NCBI GenBank assembly: GCA_002803225.1
Contig: NXFV01000502.1
Span: 19,724 to 83,723 of the forward strand
DNA: 64,000 nucleotides
Source: Gamarada debralockiae
Taxonomy: Eukaryota; Ascomycota; Leotiomycetes; Helotiales; Hyphodiscaceae
Reading direction: 5' to 3'
Part shown: one piece after another, positions 1-12,510 of the stretch
How positions within the stretch are numbered: position 1 is the stretch's first letter
How the letters are laid out: each line of letters starts with the position of its first letter
The notes under the pieces: generated by a model
Told to the model about the DNA's origin: nothing
What the model saw: the letters and a program-made list of their open reading frames with translations, nothing else
Databases searched by the model: none
Program-made: the position numbers and the translations under genes

Positions 1-2206
1 TCAAATATCCTAAGATACCGGGTGCTGAGGGAGCTACGGCCTCGCCAATGTGTGCTCTGCGACTGATCTGAATTGCATACATAACAGTGCATCTTGCTTG
101 ATATCTGTCCGATTCGCTGTAGGGTAGAGTGCGTGATGTTGCATTGAGAAACAGAAGACGTTTGCATGGTTAGCTTAGGTCTGTGGGAGGGGGGCCAATG
201 TCTGCCCCTCACAAGGCTTTGAGGACATTGGTATGGCACGAGGCTGTAAGCCTCATAACCATCCTGGAGGCTAAGTCCTATCGAAAGCTATGTTTTTGGT
301 TTGAGGCGAACTTTAATCCCCTTAAGAATAACTGCCGAAACAGCTATTGACTTAAGAGCTTAGCCGAAACCCTCTGAGGCAGAGTCTTATTTTTCTATCC
401 CAATAGCATCTGATGAGTCGTATCTTTTCTTCTGGCTCGAGTACCATCACGAATATCACTCAGGCTTCCGGCTCTTCGCTATCCGAACCACTTCTGTATT
501 GTGGTCCATCTCTCTATTAAACTTGCGAGTTTTGGATATGTTAGAGTTTTCACTATCACAGTTCCCCAGACTCCCAAACCCCCACCAATCTTCGTGGGCT
601 AGCTGTTACAAATCGAGAGTTTGTCACTGTCATTCTGCTGTAGAAGCATCAACACCAGCACACCCCGGTTTCAAGAAACGAGACCATAGGGCAGACGTCG
701 CGCATCATGGAAACGTCAAGTTTGATCATCGAAACGTATTATTGCGACAACTTCATTGATATTCTATTCGTTTATCCAAAAGAGAGCATTGGAAATATCT
801 TTGATATTAAATACCAACAGCTGTCCGTACCTTTGCCTGCTCGCTTCCGACAATGCCGAGCTGTGGGTGGTGTGTGGCGGTGTGTCGGTCTTACAGAGCC
901 TTCCATCAAACTTCTGTCCTGAGCACGCCCTGATTCATGCACAGACTCGCAAAACAATCCCAGTCATTCATTCTAATTATTGGAGAGATGACGAACGCCT
1001 GACGAGTTTGGCATCCGGACGGAGGTGGGGCCTACAGGAGAATAGCTTCAAATGCTCAGTCAGGAAATTTTCTTACCCACACCCTAAATTTAGGCCCACG
1101 TTTGATTCAGTCCGTGCCAACGGGCCGTCTGATCCCGTACTCTTCTTACACAAAGGACAAAACGTTAGTTACTGGTACTGTGTAGACACGCAATCGAAGT
1201 GTCGAAGGTTTGTACGATGGATATCCCACTCGTTCGCTGAGCTGATGAGTGATCAAGTCCAAGCTTCGAGACTTGGATAGAACGTGGGACTCAAGGTGTG
1301 ATTTCCATGCAGCGTCCCGCCATGGTTGAATTCCAGTTCCTGTCAGCAGCCGCTGCATGCGCAAATACCAAGATGAAGGAAAGGAGCAAATTCCGCGCAT
1401 CTTTGATTGTGCAACAAGCATCACCGTCGTCAAATCTCTGCCCAGCGGTCGTTCCATCCAGCAATTTTTGAGCAAGGCTGACAGGCTCAAGATTTGATCC
1501 AGCATGCTGACCGTCGCCGCTTCAAGGTGACTCCCCCCTGTAAGATGGACCGTTCACAACGCATGGCTTACAAGGAACGACTGCAATTTCCAAACGTGTA
1601 TTGAGATCTACCGATATGTTCCTTTTTAAGTCAGACGGTCACTGAAAACCATTCGTCAATACAAGTGTTCCGCATGGGAAACTTCAAGAACCTCATGCCC
1701 AGACCACCTGGCAAACCCAGGAAAAGGGATCATTTGTCCATGCTCTCAACGATGTAACGTACCTGCAAGTGTGTGTCCGTTCTTCCCCAGGCCGCAGCGT
1801 AGATGGCTTTACTCGCGGCAACAATCCGCATATTCCGAGTCGCTACCACTTGGTCAAGATACCGGAGGTGTACCTTTCGAGGCTTCATCCCCGAACCGCG
1901 ACGCCCGAAAATAATTTTTCCCTGGAGTCCTCCGAATTTGATGCAGAAAGTTGCTGCAGAATGCCAAAACAGCCCTGAGAGACTGCACATTATCCCCTGG
2001 CAGTTTTGTATGAGAAATTTGAAGACGGCATGATATCGCGTGGGGTTGCTATCCCCAAGTTCTCCAGCACCTCATTCGACATTCGAAGAAGATAAACCTG
2101 ATACTCTGAGACGTCAAATTGCATTTCACAGAGCGGGATCTATCTGGAGGCACACCAAACTTCCTATTCTATCAGTTGCGGTTATACTTTCACCTCATTC
2201 ACAAAC

Positions 2207-2437
2207 AGCCTCTATCGTATTAGTTGGGATATAAGAGATCAACCCTTGAGCATGCCTCAGCGATCGAAAAGAGGGCTCATTGAAGAGCGCAGAACTTCTA
2301 CTGATATCCTGGAGATCAATTGCTCAACCAGAATGAGCGACTTAGGTTTGCTGTCGGTTAAGGACTATCCTGCGAAAAAAATAATCGTTGGAAGTGGACG
2401 ATTGATATCTTGTATTCCAATTACCGCAGTATCCGTT
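2207..2437. repeat. Diverged dispersed repeat, copy A
   Basis: This stretch aligns by eye with 4345-4560 in the same orientation. Shared landmarks in the same order are a CAGCGAT-GAA block, a hairpin TGCTCA-(7 nt)-TGAGCG at 2321-2339, and a closing block GATTGATATCTTGTA followed by a CGCAGTAT-like end. The intervening bases have diverged, so the boundaries are approximate. It may be an old non-autonomous element; I see no clear terminal repeat or target duplication. Confidence 0.4.
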
Positions 2438-4344
2438 TCAGTTCTCACTCAGCAGCACTAGCAGCAGCCGTTGTGAAATGTGACTTCGCTAGACCAAGCA
2501 CAAAATTCTCCTTCATTGGACAATCGCCCAGACTGCGTTCCTGCATAACGCGTAAGCTCGAAAGGGAATTTTTGAACGTCATGCACAATCAAAGTCAATT
2601 GTCACAAGTCACCGAGGCCGTTCCTCATCGCCCATCACCAAAGTCTCTCACGATTTCCCGGCCACTTCCCAAGATTCCAGTCCCAAAGGAAGCATCTCCG
2701 AATTGTTCTGTGCAGAATTCACGATGATCATTGCCCACTAGTTCCCAACCCACGCAGAAACCTCTCTTCCAGAACATTTTAAACGCTTCTCCCGGCTATT
2801 CCCGCGTAAGTCTGCGGAGAAGCCCTGCTTTTATTACATGCCATTTCCTTATTTATCCTGCTTATGAATCTCATTCGCCGGGAGAACAAGGTGATGGGAG
2901 AAGGTCCGAATACCGGCCACCTACAAGTTGGACGTAGCCGGAGTGGTTTGATTTCACGTGCCAATCTCCGGCTTTGGTGTGGGAGAACTCGTAGTGCAGA
3001 ACGTTTTGCTTCAGGTTTAAGCTGTGGCTGGTTTTGTGTGTTTTATGCAGAGTGATTGTGTCAGATTGGATGAATGCGGAGTGTGGAGAAAGCAGTGGGC
3101 CAGTGACGCTGCCTGTGAACTAGCGGGGAGTGTGATGCCAAGCGATGTGTGAAGTCGAACTGCAGTTACCAATACACAGCGAGAGGAACTGTGGTACTCT
3201 TTCCCGAACTGCCATCCCAGCAAACCGATTTTAAGCTCATCTCTTTGGCGGCTTATTTGTATTTGTGCAACTGTGTCTTCTCGACTTCTTGTAACGATTG
3301 GCAAATCATTGCTGTTCTCCCGAAGGAAATGTACTTCCGCTTCAGTCGCTACTTCGTCTGGACCTCCCAAAACTGCGCTGCACGAGGCTTTGTCAGTAGA
3401 ATTTCCATATCATTCTGTGCGGCAGCACATTTTCCTATTTCGGGCTGGTGAGGCAGTAAGGCCCTTGAACACACCCCGGCTTTCTCACGCTGCAAAAGGG
3501 AAATTCCGTGGGAGATGGCAATTTACTGTCCCAGAGAAGTGATGATCCAAGTATTCAGAGAAAGATGAACTCTCATCGAGATCGTTGTTGTTGTTGCTAG
3601 CATGGGCAGGAGATAACTCCTGTACGAGCCTCCTGGTTGTTCAAAAAGAATGAACTAACGGGCAACGGATTTTCTTCAATACCCTGTTCTTTCCATCCAT
3701 GTCGTCCTGGTGGTAAAGTGATGGGTCAAAGATATTCTGGTTATTTGGGAAGCTAAACTAGGCCTGAGGAAGTCTAACGCCTGTCGAAACGCAGACTCTT
3801 TCACTTTCCATGAAACTCGCTCTGCAGAAGTTGAACCTATTTCCTGACACATACTTTGTTTACGGCTTCTACAAGAGACTTGGAATACCGCTTTTTGGGG
3901 ATTCTTGCAATGCCAGGGTAGGGATTTTCGGAGGGGAAGGAGAGCCTGCCAGATTGATTCTTGTTCCAAGATTCCCTGATATTTTTGGTGAGGAAATAGG
4001 CCCCTGGAGAGAATATAACGTTGCGTGTAGATCGAACTATCCCTTCCAGCATTCACCCTCGCTAGAGAGCGCGTGCTGATTGAGCAAGTCTGTGGGAAGT
4101 GCCTCTCAAAGCTGCAATGCGCAGAAAGTAAACGTCTGCTCTGCCCTGGGCAGGAGTTCTTCTGACGATGTCAATACCATTGCGCAGAGATGAGAATCTT
4201 GCTCGAGCATGCACTCATTATTCCTTTGAATCCTCTTTCCAACTCGGCATGTATCGCTATGGTGAGAGTATTTCGAAATGAGGGTTTTCATGTATTTTCG
4301 TTGGCCTACCTACATACCACTGACTGCAGATACTGCTTTAAATC

Positions 4345-4560
4345 GGAATACAAGATCCCAATTGTTCTGGCCATTTCAGCGATTGAACGAGAACCTTTCA
4401 GACAGCTACTGGTTCTCCTCGATGCTCTTGAATTTTGACTGCTCAAGTAGAATGAGCGATCAAGACCCGCGTTTTCCTGCAAGGTTTCCAATATCCTTCT
4501 AATCGCTGAAATAGAATTAAATGATTGATGTCTTGTACTACAGTTAACACGGTATAGACA
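4345..4560. repeat. Diverged dispersed repeat, copy B
   Basis: Second copy of the repeat at 2207-2437. It carries TTTCAGCGATTGAA near 4375, the same hairpin TGCTCA-(7 nt)-TGAGCG at 4440-4458, and the closing block GATTGATGTCTTGTA with a CACGGTAT end. Many differences from copy A look like transitions, but I have not counted them. It abuts the 3' end of FAN1 and may supply part of its 3' untranslated sequence. Confidence 0.4.
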
Positions 4561-4568
4561 AGACAATC

Positions 4569-7395
4569 CTACTCAGCATCCACAACCCTCACTTCCCTTG
4601 CAACAGCATTGCACAACTCGACCCTAATGCCCGCTCCAGTCAAGACATGAATCCAAAGCCTCTGCGTATCACTTAATCGATCATTCTCACTCTTGACCTC
4701 CGAGAACAACACCTCCTTCTTCACCGGATCCCACAGAAACAGATCCGGGATGCCACCTCCTCTGATCCTATACTCTTGCGCCATGACTTTACAGACCGTA
4801 GCTAGAGCAGTGCCATCAAAGCAGCCCACAATCTCCAACAAATCCTCGAGTGCGAAATCCCAGTTCAGGCCAATGATACATGTCTTCTTCTCTTGTTCTC
4901 GATTGTGGACTTCACGAATCAAACGCTCGGCATCTCCATTCGCGATCTCGACAAGTCGATGATTGATTTCTGATATCCGTGATGGGAAGAAGGCATCTGT
5001 GTGCAGATCGAGAGGACAAGTTTGGTACGCGGTTTGGAAGACGTTCGGGATGTAGATGAAGAGGATATCGTAGAACAAATATGCAAATAGTGTTCGAATG
5101 ATGCCACCTTCAGCATGATATCCTTTCATCCCTTGAGATCGATACCAGGAAAGACACATTGCTTCCACGCTGCATTCCCCGCCTCCTTCAGCCTCATCGA
5201 CCCATATTGTTTTCGTACTTCGTTGGCGCTCTTCGATAGCAGCTCCGCTCGACTTTCGTCTTGTTGGAGGGTATTCTTTCTTAATTAGGATTCCTTCGAC
5301 GGTGATTTCAGTAGGCTTGGAGAGCAGGATATGTCCGAAGTCATGTTGCTCTCGTTTGGGGATCTTGAGCTGCTTCTCGAGCTTCCTAATTCGCTTTTGT
5401 AGATCATAGTGATAGATCGTGTGGCAGTCTTTGTCTTGAAGCCCTTCTTGGCAGGTTTGCAGGGAGATCCGCTTCCAATGCCGTTTCTGTTTTTCGGAAT
5501 CCGAGACGCCATCAGGTGGTTGAAGAGAATACATGTAATGTTCTTCTAGAAGTGCTTTTCGCTGATACCAAGCGCCCCGCCGTGCGGCATGGAAGAGGTG
5601 CTGATTAAGTAGCTCGGTGGTGACTTCGTGTTCTCGCTGATGCATTTTGAATCTTCCAAGGACATAGGTCCCTTTGTGAATGATTCTTGTGTATACCCAC
5701 GCTGGTGAGAAACGCCGCAAATAGGCTCCTTCGCCACTTTCGTACACTCGATCCTCCTTTCGTTGCTCCTCTGCGAGAAGAACCTTCCACCGTGGATAGA
5801 CCTCGTCAAAGATGGACATGACCTCTTCCAACCCCTCTTTGCCAGGGTTACCATTGAACTCCAAGATGTTGTCAACTCGAAATTGCGTTCTAATTGCTGC
5901 TTCGAATTCCAGCAAATCAGGTCTGGATGGGAAGATATTTGTGGATCTGGACACTATGTACTCTGGGAAGTTTCGACGGGAGATGCGGGCCAAGATGATT
6001 GTCGTCAATGACTTGTCTGTCCATTCTGTAGATCTGTAGAAGACCAAATGCACCCTCTCAAAGAGCTTCAATGTGGGCAGAGAAAGCCGGATACAAGGTC
6101 CTGTGACAGCCATGATCTTCCGCAAGAAATGACTGTCTCGATTCATATCAGACATTCCACCCGGTGAATCGGTTCCATTGTCGTTTTCGTAAGGACTCTC
6201 CGAGCCGAGACTGTGATGATTTTCTGGTCTTTTCAATCCCACAAAGGCTAGACCGCTCTGATACTGGCTCATCCGTCGAAAGGCTTTCAATAGGTCGCCC
6301 TTGTTCTTTCCTCGTACTTTTGCGTCTTTTGCAATTGCTTTGAGCTCATCCAACTGGAGGAGTGACGAAGCTTCTTCCATAGTAGTGATCTCTTCATCTG
6401 AGCAATCAGCAAAGCTGAAGGATGACGCCAGAACAGTGCCCTCTGGCGGAGAAAGTTCTGCGGGATTTACTTGGACTGGGGCGGACGACTCGGGCAATTC
6501 TCGACTAGCTTGGAGTATTTTTGCAGCAGCTGGTAGATCTCCTATATCGCCATAGTACCCAAGTTTGTTTATGCGATGCCACGCAGAAGTCTTTCGAAGA
6601 AACAAGCGGACATATCTGGCGAAGCATTAACCATACTGCCGAGACAACTGAGCGACAGTATTCAAAGGAAACTTTGGCACTTGCCAATCCCAAGCAGGAG
6701 GTCCTGGAGTCGCCACCCATTAATCAAGAAAGGCCATCAAAAGGCGGATCCAACAAGTATCCTAGATATTTGCTATTCCAGGTTCCAACCTACAATCCTC
6801 TGTCTTGCCCAGGACCTGGTTTCCAAAGCCTCCCAAATGCAGATTAGACTTACAAATACTGCGCCTCGTAATCCAAATCTCTCCATTGATTGAACACTTG
6901 CAGCTCCTTCTCATCAAAAAGATGCCCTTCATCCTCTAGAACCGTTTCAAGAGCAAGATTGAAAGCATCGACATAGATCGAACTTTTGCCCTTTGTCCAC
7001 TTCCTCTGTTTAAGCCTGTCCCGCAGAACCTCTGCATTATCCTGTTCGGAAGCCCTCATTGCCTCATATTCAGCAATGGCTTCCTTGTCCGTCTTAACAG
7101 GCGGTAAGGCACTCTCCAGCTCGGTCGGCCTTGCTGGCTTCGGTTGACCGTCGTTCAGGTCATTGTCGTCGTCCTCTGAATCAGGAATCTCATCTCGGTA
7201 TTGATTGGGCATTCGCAAGGGAGCTTCATCCTCGGAAACATCACGAGACTCCTCTCCATCAGTGCTTTCCAGAGCTTTATGACGCTTTGCAGGAGGCAAT
7301 ATATCGTCGTCGTGGAAATTGGTCGACGATGGATGTGGGATACTTCTTCCAACCATTGCATTATGGCTAATGCTTGATTGAGGCTTAAGGACCAT
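4569..7395 (-). CDS. FAN1: FAN1-type structure-specific nuclease (VRR-NUC)
   Basis: FAN1 is a 5' flap endonuclease/5'-3' exonuclease that acts in the nucleus on DNA interstrand crosslinks. Two exons, 7395-6854 and 6615-4569, are joined by a 238-nt intron with a GTAAGT donor. The join restores LYVRLFLRK, a motif typical of FAN1, and gives 862 aa. The acidic N terminus carries a KRHK basic patch. A SAP-like helix pair (LLQLDELKAIAKDAKVRGKN) lies near residue 275. The C terminus is a VRR-NUC domain with the PD-(E/D)xK residues visible as GGIPDLF near residue 803 and SEVKSE near 820. There is no UBZ finger at the N terminus. The ATG at 7395 is the first after an in-frame TGA. It diverges from SDC1 across 208 bp. 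Confidence 0.93.
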
Positions 7396-7603
7396 AATTC
7401 ATTTCGTGAATCTAGAGTGTCTGAGGAGGATCCCAATGATTAATAGAAAGGCTTTTTCATTGAGGAGGTTGCAGGATAAGTAGCGCGTCCAAGGCAGACG
7501 CGGTATCACGAGAACTCGCGTGGCAGACTCCACCTCGCTTCGGCCACAACTTTGAAGGGAATCTTTGTATTCTGTGTCTAGACCAAATTCCATAACAAGA
7601 ACT
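7396..7603. promoter_or_regulatory. Shared FAN1/SDC1 intergenic promoter
   Basis: Only 208 bp separate the divergent start codons of FAN1 (-) and SDC1 (+), so both promoters and both 5' leaders must lie here or inside the neighbouring gene. I see no clear TATA box. Confidence 0.5.
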
Positions 7604-8245
7604 ATGGCAGAATCGGCTACACCAGATGGTGCAATAGAGCAGAATCTCACTGCACCGAGTATAAGTGCAGCTGCGACCGCGTATCAAGCTGCGATGCAAC
7701 AACAATCCGCGACTCCAACGTCCGCAGCAAGTCCCGCTGCACTCCCCAGCAACATGACAAAAGACGTCGAGATGAGTGATCGCACTCCTGACAGAGTTCC
7801 CGCACGTCTCCTCCTCCAAGTTTACTACAATTTCAACAACTAATGCTCCTTCAGTCTCCTGCAATTGCTCCAGGCGCGTCGAACAATGCAGCCAGCCCAA
7901 TGCCTGCACGAACTGGAACCCCCTCTCGCCCTAATGGCAACGATATCACCTCCCGAGCTACCTCTCAACACCCTGATCCCGCTCCTACTATCCCCAAGGA
8001 GGCTCCTCCTCATGGCGCGCCGACGAGACAATATCTGAATAGCAAGGTTACCGGGGTTTTACTGGAGGGAATGAAGTTGTTGGCGAAGGAGCAGTACGTT
8101 TTGCTTTGGGTCTTCACCTTGCATTGTGGATCCAAACTCTTGTTTTCCAGAGATGAAATCTAATGCTCGTTCTAGACCAAATGATCCCCTCCGTGTGTTG
8201 GGCGAATACCTGTTGCAGAAATCAAGGGAGTTGGAAGGCACCTAG
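7604..8245 (+). CDS. SDC1: COMPASS subunit Sdc1 / Dpy-30 family
   Basis: Sdc1 (Dpy-30) is a dimerising subunit of the Set1/COMPASS histone H3K4 methyltransferase. Three exons, 7604-7795, 7855-8093 and 8176-8245, give 166 aa. The last two joined exons make the Dpy-30 helical pair: TRQYLNSKVTGVLLEGMKLL, then AKEQPNDPLRVLGEYLLQKS, ending RELEGT. The first ~110 residues are Ala/Ser/Pro-rich and probably disordered. Intron 2 (GTACGT donor, CTAAT branch, TAG) is firm. Intron 1 uses a weak GTTCCC donor chosen because it keeps frame and gives 59 nt, so that junction is less certain. The start at 7604 is preferred to an upstream in-frame TTG. The gene is convergent with uS15. Confidence 0.9.
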
Positions 8246-8628
8246 GACATCATTGAGCAAGCCTGCGGCGGGCATATTTGACAGAGAATTGGGTACTTGG
8301 GACGATGGCTTTGCGGACTCGAATTGAGGAATTGAGAGCAAGCAAACCATTCGGCATTAGTTCTTCGGAAAAGTTATGCATGTGGAGTCACGGTCATGGA
8401 GGATATGCAGGATGGAGAAATGGTATCAAGGTCTTCATAGCATTCTGGACAGAGAATCCAAAGGAGAATGGAAATGGCACAAGTTTCCGAATTCTGGAGT
8501 GTGTTTTGAGATCTGATATTCACTAGCAGCTTTTATGCTACTACAGTCTGCCGTGGCAGATCAGTTCCATGCAAATCACCACACCCCAACTCCATGCCAA
8601 ATAGCAACCATCCTAACCATTTGGACAT

Positions 8629-9335
8629 TTATGCGACCAAGGTGCTGGCAGTGGCGCTCTCGTATCTCCAGGTGGGTGGGAGGACACCGACGGTCTTGTA
8701 GTAGCGGGACAGACGGTGGATGCGGGACTCAATGAGAATGAGACGGAACTTGGAGTCCTTGTCCTTGCGGTTTCTCTCGAGGTGCTTGCGGACAGCAACA
8801 GCCTTCAAATTTGATCAGCATAGAACCCGCGAGCAGACAGTATGAAGCACCAACCTTCTTGATCAACATATAAAGGTCCTCTGGGATTTCTGGTGCGAGG
8901 CCTGTTATAAAATCACTCCGTCAGTCAAAGACCAAGCAGAGGCATATTGTATGTTTTGTATTGCACACATCATGGGATCAAGTCCAATGATGGTCATATG
9001 AGGGCTTCATGTCGTGGAAATCGTACCATTGGACTTGAGAATTCGGAGAATCTTGTTACCTGCAAAATCCAGTCAGCTAGAATTCCAACTTTCAACATCG
9101 TCGCAGTATCTGCGCTTCTGAATCTAGACATACCAGTGACAACCTTGACCTGAGCGATACCGTGCGAATCTCTGAGGACAACACCGATCTGGGATGGAGT
9201 GGCGCCCTTCTTTGCGAGCTTGCAGATTTGGTCGACAACTTGCTCGGGGGTGGTCTTGAGCCATGCAGGAGGAGTGCGGGAATATGGGAGAGCGGAGGCT
9301 GATATGCCCTTTCCTTTTGAGTGTAGGCGACCCAT
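8629..9335 (-). CDS. rps13: 40S ribosomal protein uS15 (S13)
   Basis: This is a component of the small cytoplasmic ribosomal subunit. Four exons (9335-9134, 9059-9027, 8901-8855, 8802-8629) give 151 aa, the usual length of eukaryotic S13. The protein starts [20 protein letters not shown], continues [12 protein letters not shown] through a 33-nt exon, and ends with the conserved [19 protein letters not shown] region and SATASTLVA. Donors are GTATGT, GTACGA and GTTGGT; the last intron ends in AAG. A CACGTG box lies 341 bp upstream of the ATG (9676-9681) and could contribute to its promoter. Intron-rich ribosomal-protein genes are normal in filamentous fungi. Confidence 0.97.
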
Positions 9336-10315
9336 TTTGTTGGAATTGATCGAGTTTACTGGGAACGGCGGTTGTCGTGATTCTTCAAAGAAGATTCCAA
9401 GGTGTTGAAATTCTCAAAGTGCGAAGAGCCTCGCTTAGCGAAGCTAGCTTTGGCCTAATCCATTTGGGATCTAGCGCAAACAAAAGTATCGACTCAAATC
9501 TTCGCGGCCAGATTTTCTTCAATCTCAACATCAGCTACAATGTTTGCAACTATTTCAGCGATTGTGTCCAAGGACTCTGAATGAGTTGATGAGCCGTCGA
9601 AATATATATTGTCTTTCAGATCCTCGAAGTAATTGAACAAGGGGGAAACGCAACGGGAGGCAGCTCAGGAGCCTGCACGTGAGTCCAACCTTTTCCTTTT
9701 CCCCCATGACCGAGACTTTCAATGATGATACTCTATTTTACTTTATTTCTGGTACCTCTTGATTTAGGAACTTCTGCGGAAGTGACAATGATCTAAACGG
9801 ACTTCTGATCTCTTTTCTTGGCCAATGAAATGTTAATTTGAGCTGCTTTCGGTTCACAGACTAACATTGCAAAAGTTTAGGAACTTCTTCGATATCTGCA
9901 GGTTGGTACAGTGGTTTGTCAAGGGCTAGAAAGGTATGGAAATTGGTTCCTAATTCGAATCCCATAGATTATGTAGCTATTCACGTCGTTCATGAACACT
10001 GTCAGGCCTCGAAACATCCGACCAGTGAACTGCATTCTTCTTCCTTGATCTGTCACGCTCGGGCGCTCGTAACCCACCCTCAATCAGGTTGCACATTGAG
10101 AAGATCCTCATGGTTAGGCAAGGTAAAGAGGAGGGCCGTCGATTTTTCAACGCTTTTGAATTATTCCTTATGTGCCAACTAACTTGGCAAACGACTAAAA
10201 GTACAGAGAGGTATTGTCTTGACGGAGGCGATATTCAGGCTCAAGTCATGCCATCGCAGACTTCAACCACGATCGCAGGCTTCATAGATAGTGTGTATGT
10301 GAGGACACTGCGACT
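9336..10315. other. Intergenic region between uS15 and U2AF65
   Basis: About 980 bp without a supported coding region, holding the uS15 promoter side and the U2AF65 3' side. It contains CACGTG at 9676-9681 and a degenerate tRNA-like A-box/B-box pair at 9904-9962, described as a finding. Nothing else stands out. Confidence 0.5.
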
Positions 10316-12304
10316 TTACCAAGCAGAGACCTCGAAATTTTCCTGGACGCATTGTCAGTAAACAAACTCAAAATATCAACAGGTGGAGTCCTTACCTCCG
10401 AGAAATACGTTGTGACGACGGTGCGGTCCGCAAATTTTCTGCCAGCGAGAGCTCGAAGAGCTTTGCCTGCGGCTTCCGATGTATCAAACTTGACGAAGAT
10501 CTTTCCAACGCCGTTAGACTGTCTGCTACCACCAGTCGGTCTTGGGACCTTCATTTCCAAGACCTTGCCATACTTCTCGCACTCTTCCTTCACATCCTCG
10601 CAGATTTCTTCATACTCGTTAGCGAATATCAACAATTTTTAGACAACTAGGGGCATACCTTCATAATCCTCATTGTCGATGAGCTCTTCCGGAGTTACCA
10701 TGTTAAGCAGTTGCAACACTCTGCCCTCATCGAGACCTTGAGATGTAGTACCAGCAAGCATGGACATAGCATTGACTCCCATTTCGAGACCAGAAGCCTG
10801 AGTATTTCCAATGCTTGCTCGTTGAACCTTGAGATGCTTGTCTCCAAGTTCCATACCATTCAGACCTTCCACGGCAATATCTGTTGCTTGAGTTGGATCG
10901 GCATATTCGCAGAAAGCGATTCCCTAAAAGAGTGAGTCATTGCATGTATGTGAAATCCAAAACACTTACCCGCGACTCCCCCGTACTATTATCCTTGACC
11001 AGAATGAACGCCTTCAATTCTCCGAATGATACCAAGAGTTCCGTGACTTGCTCATCCGTCAAATAAAGTGGAATATTCGAGATGCTGATCTTGTTCTGGG
11101 TATCAACCACAACGTCCGAAATAACACCGGGTTCGTAGGAAGTTTCGTCGGAGACAGGGACTATGTAATCTTTGGGACGAGTAATAGAGAGACCCTTGAC
11201 AGCACCATTAGATGCCCCATTGCCTGTAACCATGTGATCATTGTCTTCCATGGTGATTCCATCAAAGGCCAGAGCAACAGTAGCATCGGAAGCATTCTTG
11301 AATTCCACCAACGCAAAGGACTTGTCCTTCGACATTTGCGCAGAGATACAAGGATCGGATCCCTCCACAACATTGAGTCCATTGAGTTGGAGGTTGAAAA
11401 AGCTGACAATGGCGTCTTCAGCTATTGCGGGAGGTAGATTGTGCACTAGGAGACGCCTCGATTGTCGTGAGTTCGAGGGTTTAAGTGCTGCGTTGGTAAC
11501 TGAGCCACTTGGTTGTGACATAAAGGCTTGCAACTTGCTGGGATCCATAGGCTGCTGTCTTGGGGCACCAGGCAATGGGAACATGCCAGATAGCTTTGCT
11601 TGCTCGGCAGTAACATTCTCGTATCCAGGTGGCTTTATATCCCATTGAGTCAATCGTCTCTTCCGCTCCAGAATTGGTACGACATCTGTCAGATCTGGTG
11701 TCGGTTCCTTCTTCTTGGGTGGAGGAGTGGCGCTCTTCTTGCGCTCCCGTCCAGGACCACCTCCAAATCCGCCATCACGATCGCCTCTATCTCCACGTCG
11801 TCCTCCACCGCTGCCTCTTCGATCGTCAAAAAGGTCTCGATCTCTCCTTGGTGGTCTGTCATCGTCGTCTCTTCTTGCGTCGCGTCTGGATGACCCTCGA
11901 TCTCTGTCCCATTCTCTCTCTCCACCACCTCTTCTGTCTCTACCAGAGTATCTATCCTCGCGCTCACGTTCTCTGTAGTCGCGGCTGGTAGAGTAGGAAT
12001 CTACCTCACCTTCGCGGCGAGATGGTCGGGAGCCTCGATGTCCTGGGGAGCGCGAACGTCTTCTGTCACCGCCTCGTTCTCGATCGCCTCGATCGCCTCG
12101 TCGATCATCGCGAGAAGACTACAAGGCATCAGCTCACATTCAATGGATAGATTAGCTACAAAGTGTACCCACAGGATAATCTCTTGATGAACCGTGTCGG
12201 CCAGAATCTGTTGATCCTTGATTGTCAGTAGTAGCTCCACCTTGCTGTTTGGGTTTTGTCGATGAAGGTGCCATGCCTCTAGATGAGTAGCTATCGCCGT
12301 TCAT
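10316..12304 (-). CDS. U2AF2: U2AF large subunit (U2AF65)
   Basis: U2AF65 binds the pyrimidine tract at 3' splice sites and recruits U2 snRNP. Five exons (12304-12173, 12118-10970, 10923-10659, 10607-10396, 10342-10316) give 594 aa. The N-terminal ~140 residues are an Arg/Asp/Gly/Ser-rich RS-like tail, followed by PPPKKKEPTPDLTDVVP and RRLTQWDIKPPGYE (U2AF35-contact and linker). RRM1 begins RRLLVHNLPP, RRM2 begins NKISISNIPLYL, and the C-terminal UHM begins EEICEDVKEECEKYGKV. The last exon is 27 nt and encodes ENFEVSAW. The start at 12304 (MNGDSYSSRG) is preferred over an in-frame upstream ATG at 12343. It diverges from OGG1 across 206 bp. Confidence 0.95.
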
Positions 12305-12510
12305 GATGGCGTCAGCTTTTAAAGATGTAACTCGATCGTTCACCTCGTGGGAAATTGAATGCGGTGGAAGCGGTCGAAGGTTGTTGCGACAAGGCTTTGC
12401 AGTGCCTTTTTTTTTAGGTGAAGCGGAAGGAGGTCGCGTCTACCGACCTGGCCGCGCTAGGAGTGGAAATCTAACCACCAACTCTTTCACTAGCAATAAT
12501 TCAGATAATT
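12305..12510. promoter_or_regulatory. Shared U2AF65/OGG1 intergenic promoter
   Basis: A 206-bp gap between divergent start codons must hold both core promoters. It includes a run of eight T near 12410. If the U2AF65 start were the upstream ATG at 12343 the gap would shrink to 167 bp. Confidence 0.45.

Larger units (their letters stand above)
1..4568. other. Gene-poor flank without a supported gene
   Basis: Open frames here are short (at most about 170 codons), usually lack an ATG near their start, and show no domain or splice pattern that I recognise. Visible structure is limited to a perfect 6-bp hairpin with a GTA loop near 240-254, a short GTT run near 3586, and two diverged copies of one repeat (about 2207-2437 and 4345-4560, listed separately). 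The second copy ends about 10 bp from the FAN1 stop codon. The region could be decayed transposon sequence, but I saw no transposase or reverse-transcriptase motif. Confidence 0.5.

Noticed and set aside
756..1280. 174-codon frame near the left edge
   Set aside because: It lacks an early ATG and any recognisable motif.
11689..11967. Open frames antisense to or out of frame with the U2AF65 RS region
   Set aside because: Low-complexity Arg/Asp codons keep several frames open; only the Arg/Asp/Ser frame joins to RRLTQWDI.
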